From the NCBI GenBank assembly GCA_945861095.1, contig CAMATI010000015.1, forward strand, positions 1-36,847: 36,847 nucleotides of DNA, given 5' to 3'. The position numbers were made by a program, and so were the translations under genes. Below, piece by piece: positions 25,500 through 32,748 of the stretch; position 1 is the first letter of the stretch, and each line of letters opens with the position of its first letter. The notes under the pieces were generated by a model that saw only the letters and a program-made list of their open reading frames with translations, had not been told where the DNA came from and made no database searches. The stretch comes from Asaia bogorensis. Its GTDB lineage: Bacteria > Pseudomonadota > Alphaproteobacteria > Acetobacterales > Acetobacteraceae.

Positions 25500-25725
25500 T
25501 CGGAGCCACCGAACGGGACCAACGGCCGGTCCGCAAGGCACGTCGAGTCAGCCGGTGATGGACCAGCGGGGTCACGCAACCGCCAGACGTGTCGATACCA
25601 ACCCCAGAGGTCGCCACGACACGCCGTGCGGCCAACCGACCGTGGCACCGACATCCGAGCGAATGCACGACCTCCCATCAGGCCTGGCGTTGCTCGGACA
25701 CCGTTTCCGGCATCAGACTCCGGCT
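25500..25725. other. Convergent intergenic region
   Basis: This 226-bp gap lies between the convergent DUF2244 and XRE genes. I see no strong hairpin terminator, repeat or gene in it. Confidence 0.5.
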
Positions 25726-26190
25726 TTAGCTGTCGGCCGGGCCCATTGACTTGATCAGTTCGAAGACCCGCTTGCGGACCGCCGGTTCGGTGATCCGGTA
25801 GTAGGCACGAACCAACTCCAAGGTTTCCCGCCGGTTCAGCGCATCATCGGCGAACGAGTCGGCCCCGTCGCTGATGCTGGTTGGACGGCGGTTCGACGGC
25901 ACGCCGAAGGACGTCGTCAGGCTGTCCGGCATATCGTCGAAGAAGAAACTGATCGGAACGTCAAGCACCCGAGACAAATCGAACAAACGGGACGCGCCGA
26001 CCCGATTGGCCCCCCGCTCATATTTCTGTACTTGCTGAAACGTCAGCCCCAACGCCTCCCCCAACCTCTCCTGGGACATGCCCAAGAGCGTGCGGCGCAG
26101 GCGTATTCTTGACCCCACATGCACGTCGATCGGACTGGGCCTGCCTTCCCTATCAGCCCCAACGACGTGATCGGCCCCTGCCATGCTCAT
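25726..26190 (-). CDS. XRE-family transcriptional regulator, PraR-like
   Basis: A 154-residue regulator with a Cro/C1-type helix-turn-helix (VGSRIRLRRTLLGMSQERLGEALGLTFQQVQKYERGANRV, about residues 24-64). The segment after it (LFDLSRVLDVPISFFFDD) and a C-terminal helical part (RRETLELVRAYYRI) match the rhizobial PraR/PhrR group, which represses attachment and stress genes. The Met at 26190 has GGAAGGGAAGG upstream. A near-consensus promoter lies about 105 bp upstream. Its target genes cannot be read here. Confidence 0.9.
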   Translation of the reverse strand: MSMAGADHVVGADREGRPSPIDVHVGSRIRLRRTLLGMSQERLGEALGLTFQQVQKYERGANRVGASRLFDLSRVLDVPISFFFDDMPDSLTTSFGVPSNRRPTSISDGADSFADDALNRRETLELVRAYYRITEPAVRKRVFELIKSMGPADS

Positions 26191-26294
26191 GCCCCTTCCC
26201 TTCCTCAAGTCGCCACCAACACGGATAGGTGTAGCTCTGTACCCGACTACTCCAACCCGACCTTCCCACAGGTTTACCCTGCTTCTTTCGCGAT

Positions 26295-26323
26295 TTTTTA
26301 ACGACACAACCCATAATTGTCAA
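26295..26323 (-). promoter_or_regulatory. Sigma-70-type promoter of the XRE gene
   Basis: On the minus strand a perfect TTGACA (26318-26323) is followed after 17 bp by TAAAAA (26295-26300). Transcription would start near 26288, giving a leader of roughly 100 nt before the Met at 26190. The surrounding DNA (26290-26370) is the most AT-rich intergenic segment in this half of the window. Confidence 0.65.
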
Positions 26324-26403
26324 CCAGCCCGACACAACTCCTGTTTAGTGTATATATTTGATACAATGGTCGCGTTTTGAGGCCGCCCGTAGCTTAACGT
26401 TGC

Positions 26404-27948
26404 CTATCGTAGCGGCCAATTACGAAACCGAATTGCGATCAAAACGACGGTACCCGCCAGAAGTGCCGGGACAGCCAAACCAAACCGGGCAAAAAGCGTA
26501 GATGCCATCGCTGATGGCAACCGCACGCTCATACTACCCTCAAAATTCATCCCCAGCCGAGCGATTTCGCGGCCCTTGGGATCGAACGCGGCAGTTATAC
26601 CCGTATTGGCGGCACGCATCAACGGTAGTCCTTCCTCCACCGCACGCAATCGCGAAGCGATGAGGTGCTGGCGAGGGCCGCTCGAATCGCCAAACCACGC
26701 ATCGTTGGTTACGTTCACGAGCCAGCCGGGACGATCCCGGCCATCGACGATTTCGCCCGAAAAGATCGCCTCATAGCAGATCAGTGGTCCGACCGGCGGC
26801 ACACCCGGCAGGTGCAAGGTCCGCGGCCCATCCCCGCGGCCGAAGCCGCCGCCTGGAACGAGTTGCACGCCAAGCGGCAACCAATCGGGTTGATACTCGC
26901 CGAAGGGGACAAGGTGCCACTTGTCGTAGATGCCGGATACGTCTCCACCCGACAACATTGCAAACAGACTGTTACGCGGACGGTCGTCAGCGCCGAACCG
27001 CACCGCACCGATCAGAGACACGGTCGGTGCCGCGGCCCCAGTGGTGGCGGCCCCAGTGGTGGCGGCCCCAGTGGTGGCGGCTTCAGTGATGGCGATCCGG
27101 GCGGCCGCGTCTGTCTGCAACGCGAAGGGCGTGGCGGTTTCCGGCCAGACCACGACCACCGGCCCGTTATCCGCCCGCGCCACGGCTTCCGCGGTCAGGC
27201 GCAAATAGCGGTGGAAGATGTCCATCATCAGCGCCCGGTCCCATTTCCGGCCCTGCGCCACATTGCCCTGCACCAGCACCACGGTGACCGCCGGCGCCTC
27301 GGGCAATGGCTCGTTCAACCGGATCATCCCGCCCGCGATTCCGGCGGCCATCACGGCGAGCCCGGCCGACCGCCAGCGCCATCCCAACAGGGGCAAGGAT
27401 GCCAGCATCATGACCGCAAGGGTCAGCCCATGCACGCCAATCCAGGCGGCGGGCTGGATCAGGACGTCGCCGGCATAACCGGGCAGCGCCAGGACACTGC
27501 CGAGCGGGTTCCAGGGAAAACCGGTGAGAACGAACTGCCGGGCCATGTCCAGCAAGGTCCAGGCCCCGGCTAGCGCCATCGCGCGCCGCCAGCCCGGATC
27601 AGCCAGGCGCGCGGCCATGGCGGCCAGCCCCACGAAGATCGCCAGCACCGCCGCCAGGGACGGCACGGCCAGGGGAATAAGCCACCAGTACCGGGCGGCC
27701 TCGATCAGGATCGCCTCGGTGATCCAGTAGAGGCCGATCACATGGAAACCGACGCCGAACCACCAGCCTCGACGCAGCGCGATCAGCGGCGTGCGGGCCG
27801 CATCAATCAGGCGGATCAGGCCGGGAATCGCCACCAGCAGGACCGGCAGGATATAGAGCGGCGGTAACGCCAGGGCCGCCGCGGCCCCCAGGCCAAAAGC
27901 AACGGCATCGGACCGGAAGCCGGACAGGGTCCCGAACCAGCACGACAT
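26404..27948 (-). CDS. lnt: Apolipoprotein N-acyltransferase
   Basis: A 514-residue inner-membrane enzyme that adds the third acyl chain to outer-membrane lipoproteins. An N-terminal membrane bundle (LGAAAALALPPLYILPVLL onward) precedes a nitrilase domain with the triad Glu (WPETATPF), Lys (YDKWHLVPFGEY) and Cys (ICYEAIFSGE). A last helix (LAVPALLAGTVVLIAI) closes the protein. The frame is open to 28071; the start at 27948 (MSCWFG) matches the family length. Between the Glu and Lys regions a 15-bp repeat inserts a TTGAA-type sequence four times. olsB lies upstream on the same strand. Confidence 0.93.
   Translation of the reverse strand: MSCWFGTLSGFRSDAVAFGLGAAAALALPPLYILPVLLVAIPGLIRLIDAARTPLIALRRGWWFGVGFHVIGLYWITEAILIEAARYWWLIPLAVPSLAAVLAIFVGLAAMAARLADPGWRRAMALAGAWTLLDMARQFVLTGFPWNPLGSVLALPGYAGDVLIQPAAWIGVHGLTLAVMMLASLPLLGWRWRSAGLAVMAAGIAGGMIRLNEPLPEAPAVTVVLVQGNVAQGRKWDRALMMDIFHRYLRLTAEAVARADNGPVVVVWPETATPFALQTDAAARIAITEAATTGAATTGAATTGAAAPTVSLIGAVRFGADDRPRNSLFAMLSGGDVSGIYDKWHLVPFGEYQPDWLPLGVQLVPGGGFGRGDGPRTLHLPGVPPVGPLICYEAIFSGEIVDGRDRPGWLVNVTNDAWFGDSSGPRQHLIASRLRAVEEGLPLMRAANTGITAAFDPKGREIARLGMNFEGSMSVRLPSAMASTLFARFGLAVPALLAGTVVLIAIRFRNWPLR
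27032..27091 (-). repeat. In-frame 15-bp tandem repeat in lnt
   Basis: Three identical 15-bp units (GCGGCCCCAGTGGTG on the plus strand) at 27032-27076 and a fourth diverged unit to 27091 encode the low-complexity run of Thr, Gly and Ala (TTGAA repeats) in a loop of the nitrilase domain of Lnt. Confidence 0.92.
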
Positions 27949-28113
27949 CGGTCCAGCCTGCGTGGGTTCCGGCGTGACGATGTCGGTGTCGGACCGGCCG
28001 GTCGTGCGGTTGCCGGGAGTCATGCGCACGCTTGATCCGCCGGCCCTTGGACCGTCACCATCCTGTCGCATGCGTTCGTCACCACGAGAAAACCGCGCCG
28101 CTCCCGCACCGGA

Positions 28114-28935
28114 TCAGGGATCCGGCGTCTCGGACTGCTGGCGCTCGTAATGGCGGTAGTATTTGTCGGTCACTAGGTCGGTTTTCACGACCACGGCGAC
28201 ATCGGTTGTGTTGAATTGCGGGTCGATCACGGCGCCGTCACCGACAAATCCGCCCAGCCGCAGATACCCCTTGATCAAGGGCGGCAGCCGCGCGAGCGAG
28301 CGGCGGCGATCGATCTCCTCCGGGTCCCGCCGCCGCATTTCGATATAGCGATGCGGCAGGGCGCGAGGACACAAAGGCGGAGGCGCCAGATGGTTGTAGT
28401 AGAGATAGGTCAGTTCGTCGGCCAGTGCGTCGGGATCGGTCCCGGGCAGGCTGGCGCAGCCGAACATGAGGTCGATCTTGTAGTGGAAGACATAGGCCGC
28501 GATGCCGCGCCAGAGCAGTTGCATGGCCGTGCGACCGCGATAGGCGGCGTCCACGCAAGACCGGCCGAGTTCCAGCAGCCCTCCGTCGAACGCCTCCAGC
28601 TTGCTGATGTCGTATTCGTCGGCCGAGTAGAACTGCCCCAGGCGCCGAGCCGCATTGCGACGGATCAGACGATAGGTCCCGACCACCCCTTCCGGGCCGG
28701 ATCCCAGGTCGTGGTCGATCACGAGCAAATGATCGGCGACGCTATCGTACGGGTCACGGTCCCGCTGGGCGGCCTCGGTCTCGGCGTCGGGCCTGGCGCC
28801 CATCTCATTGTAAAAGATGCGGTAGCGCAGTGCCTGGACGGCGTCGATCTCATCGGCGGTGACCGCGATTCGGACACCCTGATTGCCGGCGCGCAGTTCC
28901 GGGAAGGGCATGCCGGCGTCGCCTTCTCCGGTCAT
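28114..28935 (-). CDS. olsB: L-ornithine N-alpha-acyltransferase OlsB-like
   Basis: A 273-residue GNAT-fold acyltransferase of the OlsB (hemolysin-like) family. Recognisable segments are EIDAVQALRYRIFYNEMGA, VGTYRLIRRNAA, LLELGRSCVDAAYRG, LMFGCASLPGTDP and the C-terminal LPPLIKGYLRLGGFVGDGA with FNTTDVAVVV. OlsB transfers a 3-hydroxyacyl group to ornithine, the first step of ornithine lipid synthesis. The start at 28935 overlaps the fur stop (TGATG) and has AGGA seven bases upstream, so it is coupled to fur. Confidence 0.9.
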   Translation of the reverse strand: MTGEGDAGMPFPELRAGNQGVRIAVTADEIDAVQALRYRIFYNEMGARPDAETEAAQRDRDPYDSVADHLLVIDHDLGSGPEGVVGTYRLIRRNAARRLGQFYSADEYDISKLEAFDGGLLELGRSCVDAAYRGRTAMQLLWRGIAAYVFHYKIDLMFGCASLPGTDPDALADELTYLYYNHLAPPPLCPRALPHRYIEMRRRDPEEIDRRRSLARLPPLIKGYLRLGGFVGDGAVIDPQFNTTDVAVVVKTDLVTDKYYRHYERQQSETPDP

Positions 28936-29474
28936 CAGCATATCCTGCCGTCGGTGGCTTCGACGGCCGGGTGGTCCCGCGTCGTATCCCGCACCGCACG
29001 ATCCAGCGTCGTATCCCGCACCGCACGATCCCGCGTCGTATCCCGCACTGCACGATCCCGCGTCGTATCCCGACGACGCCCGAACAATTCCAGCCTCAGC
29101 GACACCAAATCGAACCCGAGTCGCGTCGCGATCAACTGCATCAACTGATCGTGCTCGGCGTCCTGGAATTCGATCACCTTGCCGGTGTCGACGTCGATCA
29201 GATGGTAGTGATGGCCACCATCCTCGGTCGCCTCGTAGCGCGCCCGCCCGCCGCCAAAATCGCGCCTTTCCAGGATGCCTTTTTCCTCAAATAGCCGGAC
29301 CGTCCGATACACCGTCGCGATCGAAATCCGTGGGTCGAGGCCCACCGCGCGTCGGTAGAGCTCCTCCACATCCGGATGATCGCTCGATTCGGAGAGGACG
29401 CGCGCGATGATCCGGCGCTGTCCTGTCAATCTCAGGCCCCGTTCGACGCACAGACGCTCGATGCGCGTTTCCAT
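28935..29474 (-). CDS. fur: Fur family transcriptional regulator with extended C-terminus
   Basis: A 179-residue Fur-family regulator. The winged helix (GLRLTGQRRIIARVL, SIATVYRTVRLFEEKGIL) and the metal-site region (GGHHYHLIDVDTGKVIEF, then AEHDQL) are typical of alphaproteobacterial Fur; the CxxC structural zinc site is absent, as in others of this branch. The normal protein would end near residue 132 (LRLELFG). An extra tail of about 47 residues follows, made mainly of a 9-residue repeat (RDTTRDRAV). The Met at 29474 is preceded by AAGGA. The stop overlaps olsB, linking an iron or manganese regulator to lipid synthesis. Confidence 0.92.
   Translation of the reverse strand: METRIERLCVERGLRLTGQRRIIARVLSESSDHPDVEELYRRAVGLDPRISIATVYRTVRLFEEKGILERRDFGGGRARYEATEDGGHHYHLIDVDTGKVIEFQDAEHDQLMQLIATRLGFDLVSLRLELFGRRRDTTRDRAVRDTTRDRAVRDTTLDRAVRDTTRDHPAVEATDGRIC
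28980..29072 (-). repeat. In-frame 27-bp tandem repeat in fur 3' end
   Basis: Three full 27-bp units (28980-29006, 29007-29033, 29034-29060) and a 12-bp partial copy encode the repeated RDTTRDRAV tail of Fur. Units differ by single bases only, indicating recent duplication. Confidence 0.93.
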
Positions 29475-29778
29475 CGGATTCCTTGCCAACAACCGTTCTT
29501 CCGGCCCGGAGGACCCGGAAGCACATCTCGGCCCCACAAGACCGAGTAGCGCGCCCACGGCCCTGTCCGGGGGCGTATGCGGTTGCGTAGCCGATCAGGG
29601 GCCGCGCTGTCCAATGTCGATATGACGGACACCCGTATGGCCAACATCAGAGCGCCCAAGATCGGCATGCATTAACACCGGTCCGCATAGGCTTGCCCTC
29701 AGGCCGAACGACAGAACCGTGGGCACCGCCGCGTGAGAGGGGCGCCGCGTTGGGGACGCCTCTGACATTTGCCCTCGA
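29475..29778. other. Intergenic region between mucR and fur, 304 bp
   Basis: This should hold the fur promoter. I see no clear promoter pair, repeat or small gene. Open frames on both strands are low-complexity antisense readings. Confidence 0.5.
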
Positions 29779-30195
29779 TCAGCCGCCTCTGCCTGTATTG
29801 GCCTTGGTGCCCAGACCGATCTCCTTGGCGAGCGCGGACCGTCTCGCGGCATAGTTCGGCGCGACCATGGGATAATTCGCGTCCAGGCCCCAACGTTCCC
29901 GATACTGATCCGGAGTCAGGCCGTAGGCGGTTTTCAGATGCCGCTTGAGCATCTTCATCTGCTTCCCATCTTCCAGACAGACGATGTAGTCCCCGAAGAC
30001 AGACTTCTTGATCGGCACCGCGGGTTGCGGCTTCTCCTCCTGCACCGGTTCGGCGGTAATGCTTGTCAGGGCGTTGTAGACATCCTGTATCAACGCAGGC
30101 AGCGAATCGACGGGCACGGCATTAGCGGAGACATGAGCCGAGACAATCCGGGCGGTCAGTTCAAGGATATTGGTATCGGACACGACATTGGTCAT
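29779..30195 (-). CDS. Ros/MucR family transcriptional regulator
   Basis: A 138-residue MucR-type regulator. The N-terminal part (LTARIVSAHVSANAVPVDSLPALIQDVYNAL) is the oligomerisation region; the zinc-finger-like DNA-binding part reads DYIVCLEDGKQMKMLKRHL then TAYGLTPDQYRERWGL. The expected metal set is Cys, Cys/Asp, His, His; here Cys, Asp and one His are present but the second His position is Ala/Tyr. MucR proteins act as H-NS-like silencers that bind AT-rich DNA and often repress themselves. It is divergent from the tusA-like gene, sharing a 93-bp AT-rich region with a palindrome. Confidence 0.93.
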   Translation of the reverse strand: MTNVVSDTNILELTARIVSAHVSANAVPVDSLPALIQDVYNALTSITAEPVQEEKPQPAVPIKKSVFGDYIVCLEDGKQMKMLKRHLKTAYGLTPDQYRERWGLDANYPMVAPNYAARRSALAKEIGLGTKANTGRGG

Positions 30196-30290
30196 CGCGA
30201 TCCCTTTCTGTATAGATTCTTAAAGAATATACAGACGCAACTGACCGCTCCGCAATGGATATTCCGAAACAGAAAGGGGTTCGCGATCAT
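30195..30290. promoter_or_regulatory. Divergent mucR/tusA control region with dyads
   Basis: A 27-bp dyad at 30208-30234 has perfect 7-bp ends (CTGTATA and TATACAG) around an AT-rich core (TTCTTAAAGAA). Outside it, the two ribosome-binding leaders are inverted copies of each other: CAGAAAGGGATCGCGATG for mucR and CAGAAAGGGGTTCGCGATC before the tusA-like ATG. On the mucR strand a TATATT at about 30227-30232 could be the -10. The dyad is a good candidate for autoregulation by MucR. Confidence 0.65.
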
Positions 30291-30534
30291 GACAATCACG
30301 CAAGGTGCCGACCGGGAACTTGACATTACACGGGAGCTTTGCCCGATGACCTTCGTGCGCACCCGCCTCGCTTTGGATGGAATGACCCCTGGGCAGACAC
30401 TGCTTGTCCGCCTGAAGGGCGAGGAACCCCTGCGCAACGTGCCGCGCACCGCCAAGGACCAGGGGCATGAAGTCCTGAACCTGGAAACCGGGGACGATGG
30501 GGTTTCGTTGCTGTTGTTGCGCCGCGGCGGGTAG
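30289..30534 (+). CDS. TusA/SirA-like sulfurtransferase-fold protein
   Basis: An 81-residue protein of the TusA family. The conserved Cys is in ELCPMTFVRTRLALDGM (family CPxP motif, here CPMT), followed by GQTLLVRLKGEEPLRNVPRTAKDQGHEVL, the usual beta-alpha-beta core. TusA relays persulfide sulfur for tRNA thiolation or molybdenum cofactor; homologues have varied sulfur-carrier roles. The ATG at 30289 has AAAGGGG upstream. The gene converges with rimI and is divergent from mucR. Confidence 0.9.
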   Translation: MTITQGADRELDITRELCPMTFVRTRLALDGMTPGQTLLVRLKGEEPLRNVPRTAKDQGHEVLNLETGDDGVSLLLLRRGG

Positions 30535-30572
30535 CCGGGCGCCACTGGGCTACTGCGAAGGGCGCCCCGGGA

Positions 30573-31076
30573 TCAGCAAGGCTCCTCAAGTCCCGTCAGG
30601 TCGGCCCGCAACACCAGGGCGTCGGCGCCGCCGGGATAATAGCGCGCCCGCCGCCCGACCCGGCGGAAACCGGCCCGTTCATACAGCGCCTGCGCGGCGC
30701 GATTCGACACCGCGACCTCCAGGAACATCATCTGGGCATCCATCGCCCGCGCACGGTCCATCGCCAGTTCCAACAAAGTCCGCGCGATGCCTTGGCGGCG
30801 TAGTGCCGGGATGACGGCGATCGTCAGGATTTCGGATTCGTCGGCGACCACCCGGACCAGGACCATTGCACCGCGAGGATCATAGAGGCCGAACACGTTC
30901 GGAAGGCCGAGTTGCAGCCCGATGACGTTGGCGCTCCATGCGTCGGCGGCGGAAAATGAAAGGCCGTGGATCACCGCCAGGGCCTCGGCATGGGGCGGAA
31001 GGGCCGCCTCGACACCAGCCGCCCCCGCGGCTTCGGGTTCATCGCTGTTGCGTCCCGCCTGGTCGGGCGCGTTCAT
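30573..31076 (-). CDS. rimI: RimI-like N-acetyltransferase
   Basis: A 167-residue GNAT acetyltransferase. The acetyl-CoA site is in ILTIAVIPALRRQGIARTLLELA, and the C-terminal LEVAVSNRAAQALYERAGFRRVGRRARYY is highly typical of RimI, which acetylates ribosomal protein S18 and is often paired with tsaB. An N-terminal segment of about 30 residues (Glu/Ala-rich) precedes the fold. The start at 31076 overlaps the tsaB stop as ATGA, supporting coupling. Confidence 0.92.
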   Translation of the reverse strand: MNAPDQAGRNSDEPEAAGAAGVEAALPPHAEALAVIHGLSFSAADAWSANVIGLQLGLPNVFGLYDPRGAMVLVRVVADESEILTIAVIPALRRQGIARTLLELAMDRARAMDAQMMFLEVAVSNRAAQALYERAGFRRVGRRARYYPGGADALVLRADLTGLEEPC

Positions 31077-31732
31077 GAAAGCGGCGGTGGCCGTTGACCG
31101 GTCGACGGCAGGCGGGCTTCCGGCGCGTCGACATAGAGCGGTTCGGCCGCGCATGGCGGCAAATCCCCGGCCAGGCGGCGAGCCGCGACCAGGGCGATAT
31201 GCCGGCCGAAGGGGCGGCGCGCGTCGGTCAGCATGACATTGATATCACGGGCCGCCAATCGGGCCGCGACCGCGATGGCGGCGTCCCCGGCAACCGCGAC
31301 GGGTCGGTCCGGGGTTGGCAGGTCATCCAGCAAATGCGCTTCCATGCCGTGGCCCCGGTCCAGGAAGATCCTGCCGCGGCGGCTGTCGATCGCCGTCCAC
31401 AGCACGCGACGCCCCAGGTCGGGCAGCGAGCTTGCCAGCGCCTCCGCCACTGTCACCCCGACGACGGGCTTGCCGGCACCGATCCCGATTCCCTGCGCCA
31501 GGGCCAGGGCGGCGCGAATACCGGTGAAACTGCCCGGCCCCACGGTCACGGCGACCAGATCGAGGTCCAGCGCGGTGAACGCCGCTTCGTTCAGCACATC
31601 GTCCGCCATCGTCGCCAGGATGGCGGCCTGGCCGCGAGTTTCATCGCCGGAACGCGCCGCGATCAGGTGCCCGTCGACCACCACGGAGGCGGAACAGCGG
31701 CCGAGCGCGGCATCGACGGCGAGGATTCGCAT
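31073..31732 (-). CDS. tsaB: tRNA t6A biosynthesis protein TsaB
   Basis: A 219-residue TsaB protein with the ASKHA fold: MRILAVDAALGRCSASVV at the N-terminus, then LVAVTVGPGSFTGIRAALALAQGIG and VVGVTVAEALA. TsaB forms the complex with TsaD and TsaE that makes threonylcarbamoyladenosine at position 37 of ANN-decoding tRNAs. The C-terminus is shorter and less conserved, as usual. It overlaps rimI by four bases. Confidence 0.93.
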   Translation of the reverse strand: MRILAVDAALGRCSASVVVDGHLIAARSGDETRGQAAILATMADDVLNEAAFTALDLDLVAVTVGPGSFTGIRAALALAQGIGIGAGKPVVGVTVAEALASSLPDLGRRVLWTAIDSRRGRIFLDRGHGMEAHLLDDLPTPDRPVAVAGDAAIAVAARLAARDINVMLTDARRPFGRHIALVAARRLAGDLPPCAAEPLYVDAPEARLPSTGQRPPPLS

Positions 31733-31821
31733 GGAGGAGGGCAGTTGCGGTCAGAAACGGGTCGCGGCGATCCGGGCGACAAAAGCCGCCGGACCGCGTC
31801 GAACCCGTGTTGCGCGACATG

Positions 31822-32409
31822 TCACAGCAGAACGCATGCCTCGTCGAAGTCGAGGCGGGGGGAGCGGTTGAACAATCCCTCCGGGTCCCCGTGACCGATA
31901 TTGACCAGGAAGTTGGAACGCCAGCCCTTGTCGGACAGGAACTCCTGATCGACCTTGGCATTGTCGAAACCCGACATCCCGCCGGTGTCGAGGCCCAGGG
32001 AGCGCGCCGCCAGCATCAGATACGCACCCTGGAGCGTGCCGTTGCGGAACGCCGTGGTGGCGGCCAGCGAGTCGTTGCTGGTGAACCAACTGACGGCATC
32101 GGCATTGTGCGGGAACAGTTTCGGCAGTTTTTCGTAGAACTTTGGATCATAGGCGACGATGGCGGTGACCGGGGCGGACATCGTCTTCGCCATGTTTCCG
32201 GACGACAGTGCCGGGGCCAGCCGCTCTTTCGCGTCCTTCGTGCGCAGGAACAGGAAGCGGGCAGGCGAGCAATTGGCAGAGGTCGGCCCGAATTTCAGGA
32301 GATCGTAGAGCGCATGCAGGGTCTCATCGGAGACGGGTTCGTCGCGCCATTTGTTGTGCGAACGGGCTTCACGAAAAAGCAGATCTAGTCCGCTGGCATC
32401 GATCGTCAT
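31822..32409 (-). CDS. rutE: Malonic semialdehyde reductase RutE-like nitroreductase
   Basis: A 195-residue flavin nitroreductase closely resembling Rut[22 protein letters not shown], then [18 protein letters not shown] and [13 protein letters not shown], and later [19 protein letters not shown] and the C-terminal [12 protein letters not shown]. RutE reduces malonic semialdehyde to 3-hydroxypropionate in pyrimidine degradation, but no other rut genes are here, so a general aldehyde or quinone reductase role is possible. GGGAG precedes the Met at 32409. tsaB starts 89 bp downstream on the same strand. Confidence 0.93.
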   Translation of the reverse strand: MTIDASGLDLLFREARSHNKWRDEPVSDETLHALYDLLKFGPTSANCSPARFLFLRTKDAKERLAPALSSGNMAKTMSAPVTAIVAYDPKFYEKLPKLFPHNADAVSWFTSNDSLAATTAFRNGTLQGAYLMLAARSLGLDTGGMSGFDNAKVDQEFLSDKGWRSNFLVNIGHGDPEGLFNRSPRLDFDEACVLL

Positions 32410-32748
32410 GGGCAACTCCCGAACTGCTTTGCCGGCCTGGGTGGTCGGCATGGATGGTGCGATGCAGCGTAGAGCGGTGGCGGTTTGCGTCAACGGGGAA
32501 GGGCGGGGCTTCCGCCCCGGACCCCAATCAGGGGCTCTGCCCCTGAACCCCGCCAAGGGCGACGGCCCTTGGAACCGGACAGTTGTCGTTTCAATCCCTG
32601 GGGCCTACTCGGACCTATCACCGTCCGGGTAGGCCCAAGGGATTGAAACGACAAATAAATCGCATTCCAAAGGCCGCGTCTTTGGTGGGGTCCAGGGGCA
32701 AAGCCCCTGGCCGGGGTCCGGGGCGGGAGCCCCGTCCTTCCCGCTAAC
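32410..32748. repeat. Nested palindromic element filling the nifU-rutE gap
   Basis: This 339-bp gap is nearly filled by a two-level palindrome. Outer arms of about 76 bp (roughly 32497-32573 and 32667-32744) are imperfect inverted repeats containing GGGGCTCTGCCCCTGAACCCC and its diverged mirror. Inside lie 32-bp arms (32583-32614 and 32623-32654) with two mismatches and an 8-nt loop. The outer type (GGGGTCCGGGGC words) is a common dispersed repeat style in GC-rich alphaproteobacteria. No transposase is encoded. Confidence 0.85.

Noticed and set aside
26371..26403. Possible tRNA-like segment (GCCCGTAGCTTAACG)
   Set aside because: No acceptor stem, anticodon stem or T-loop sequence could be found around it.
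32583..32654. CRISPR array
   Set aside because: Only two copies, inverted relative to each other with an 8-nt loop; no direct repeats with regular spacers and no cas genes.
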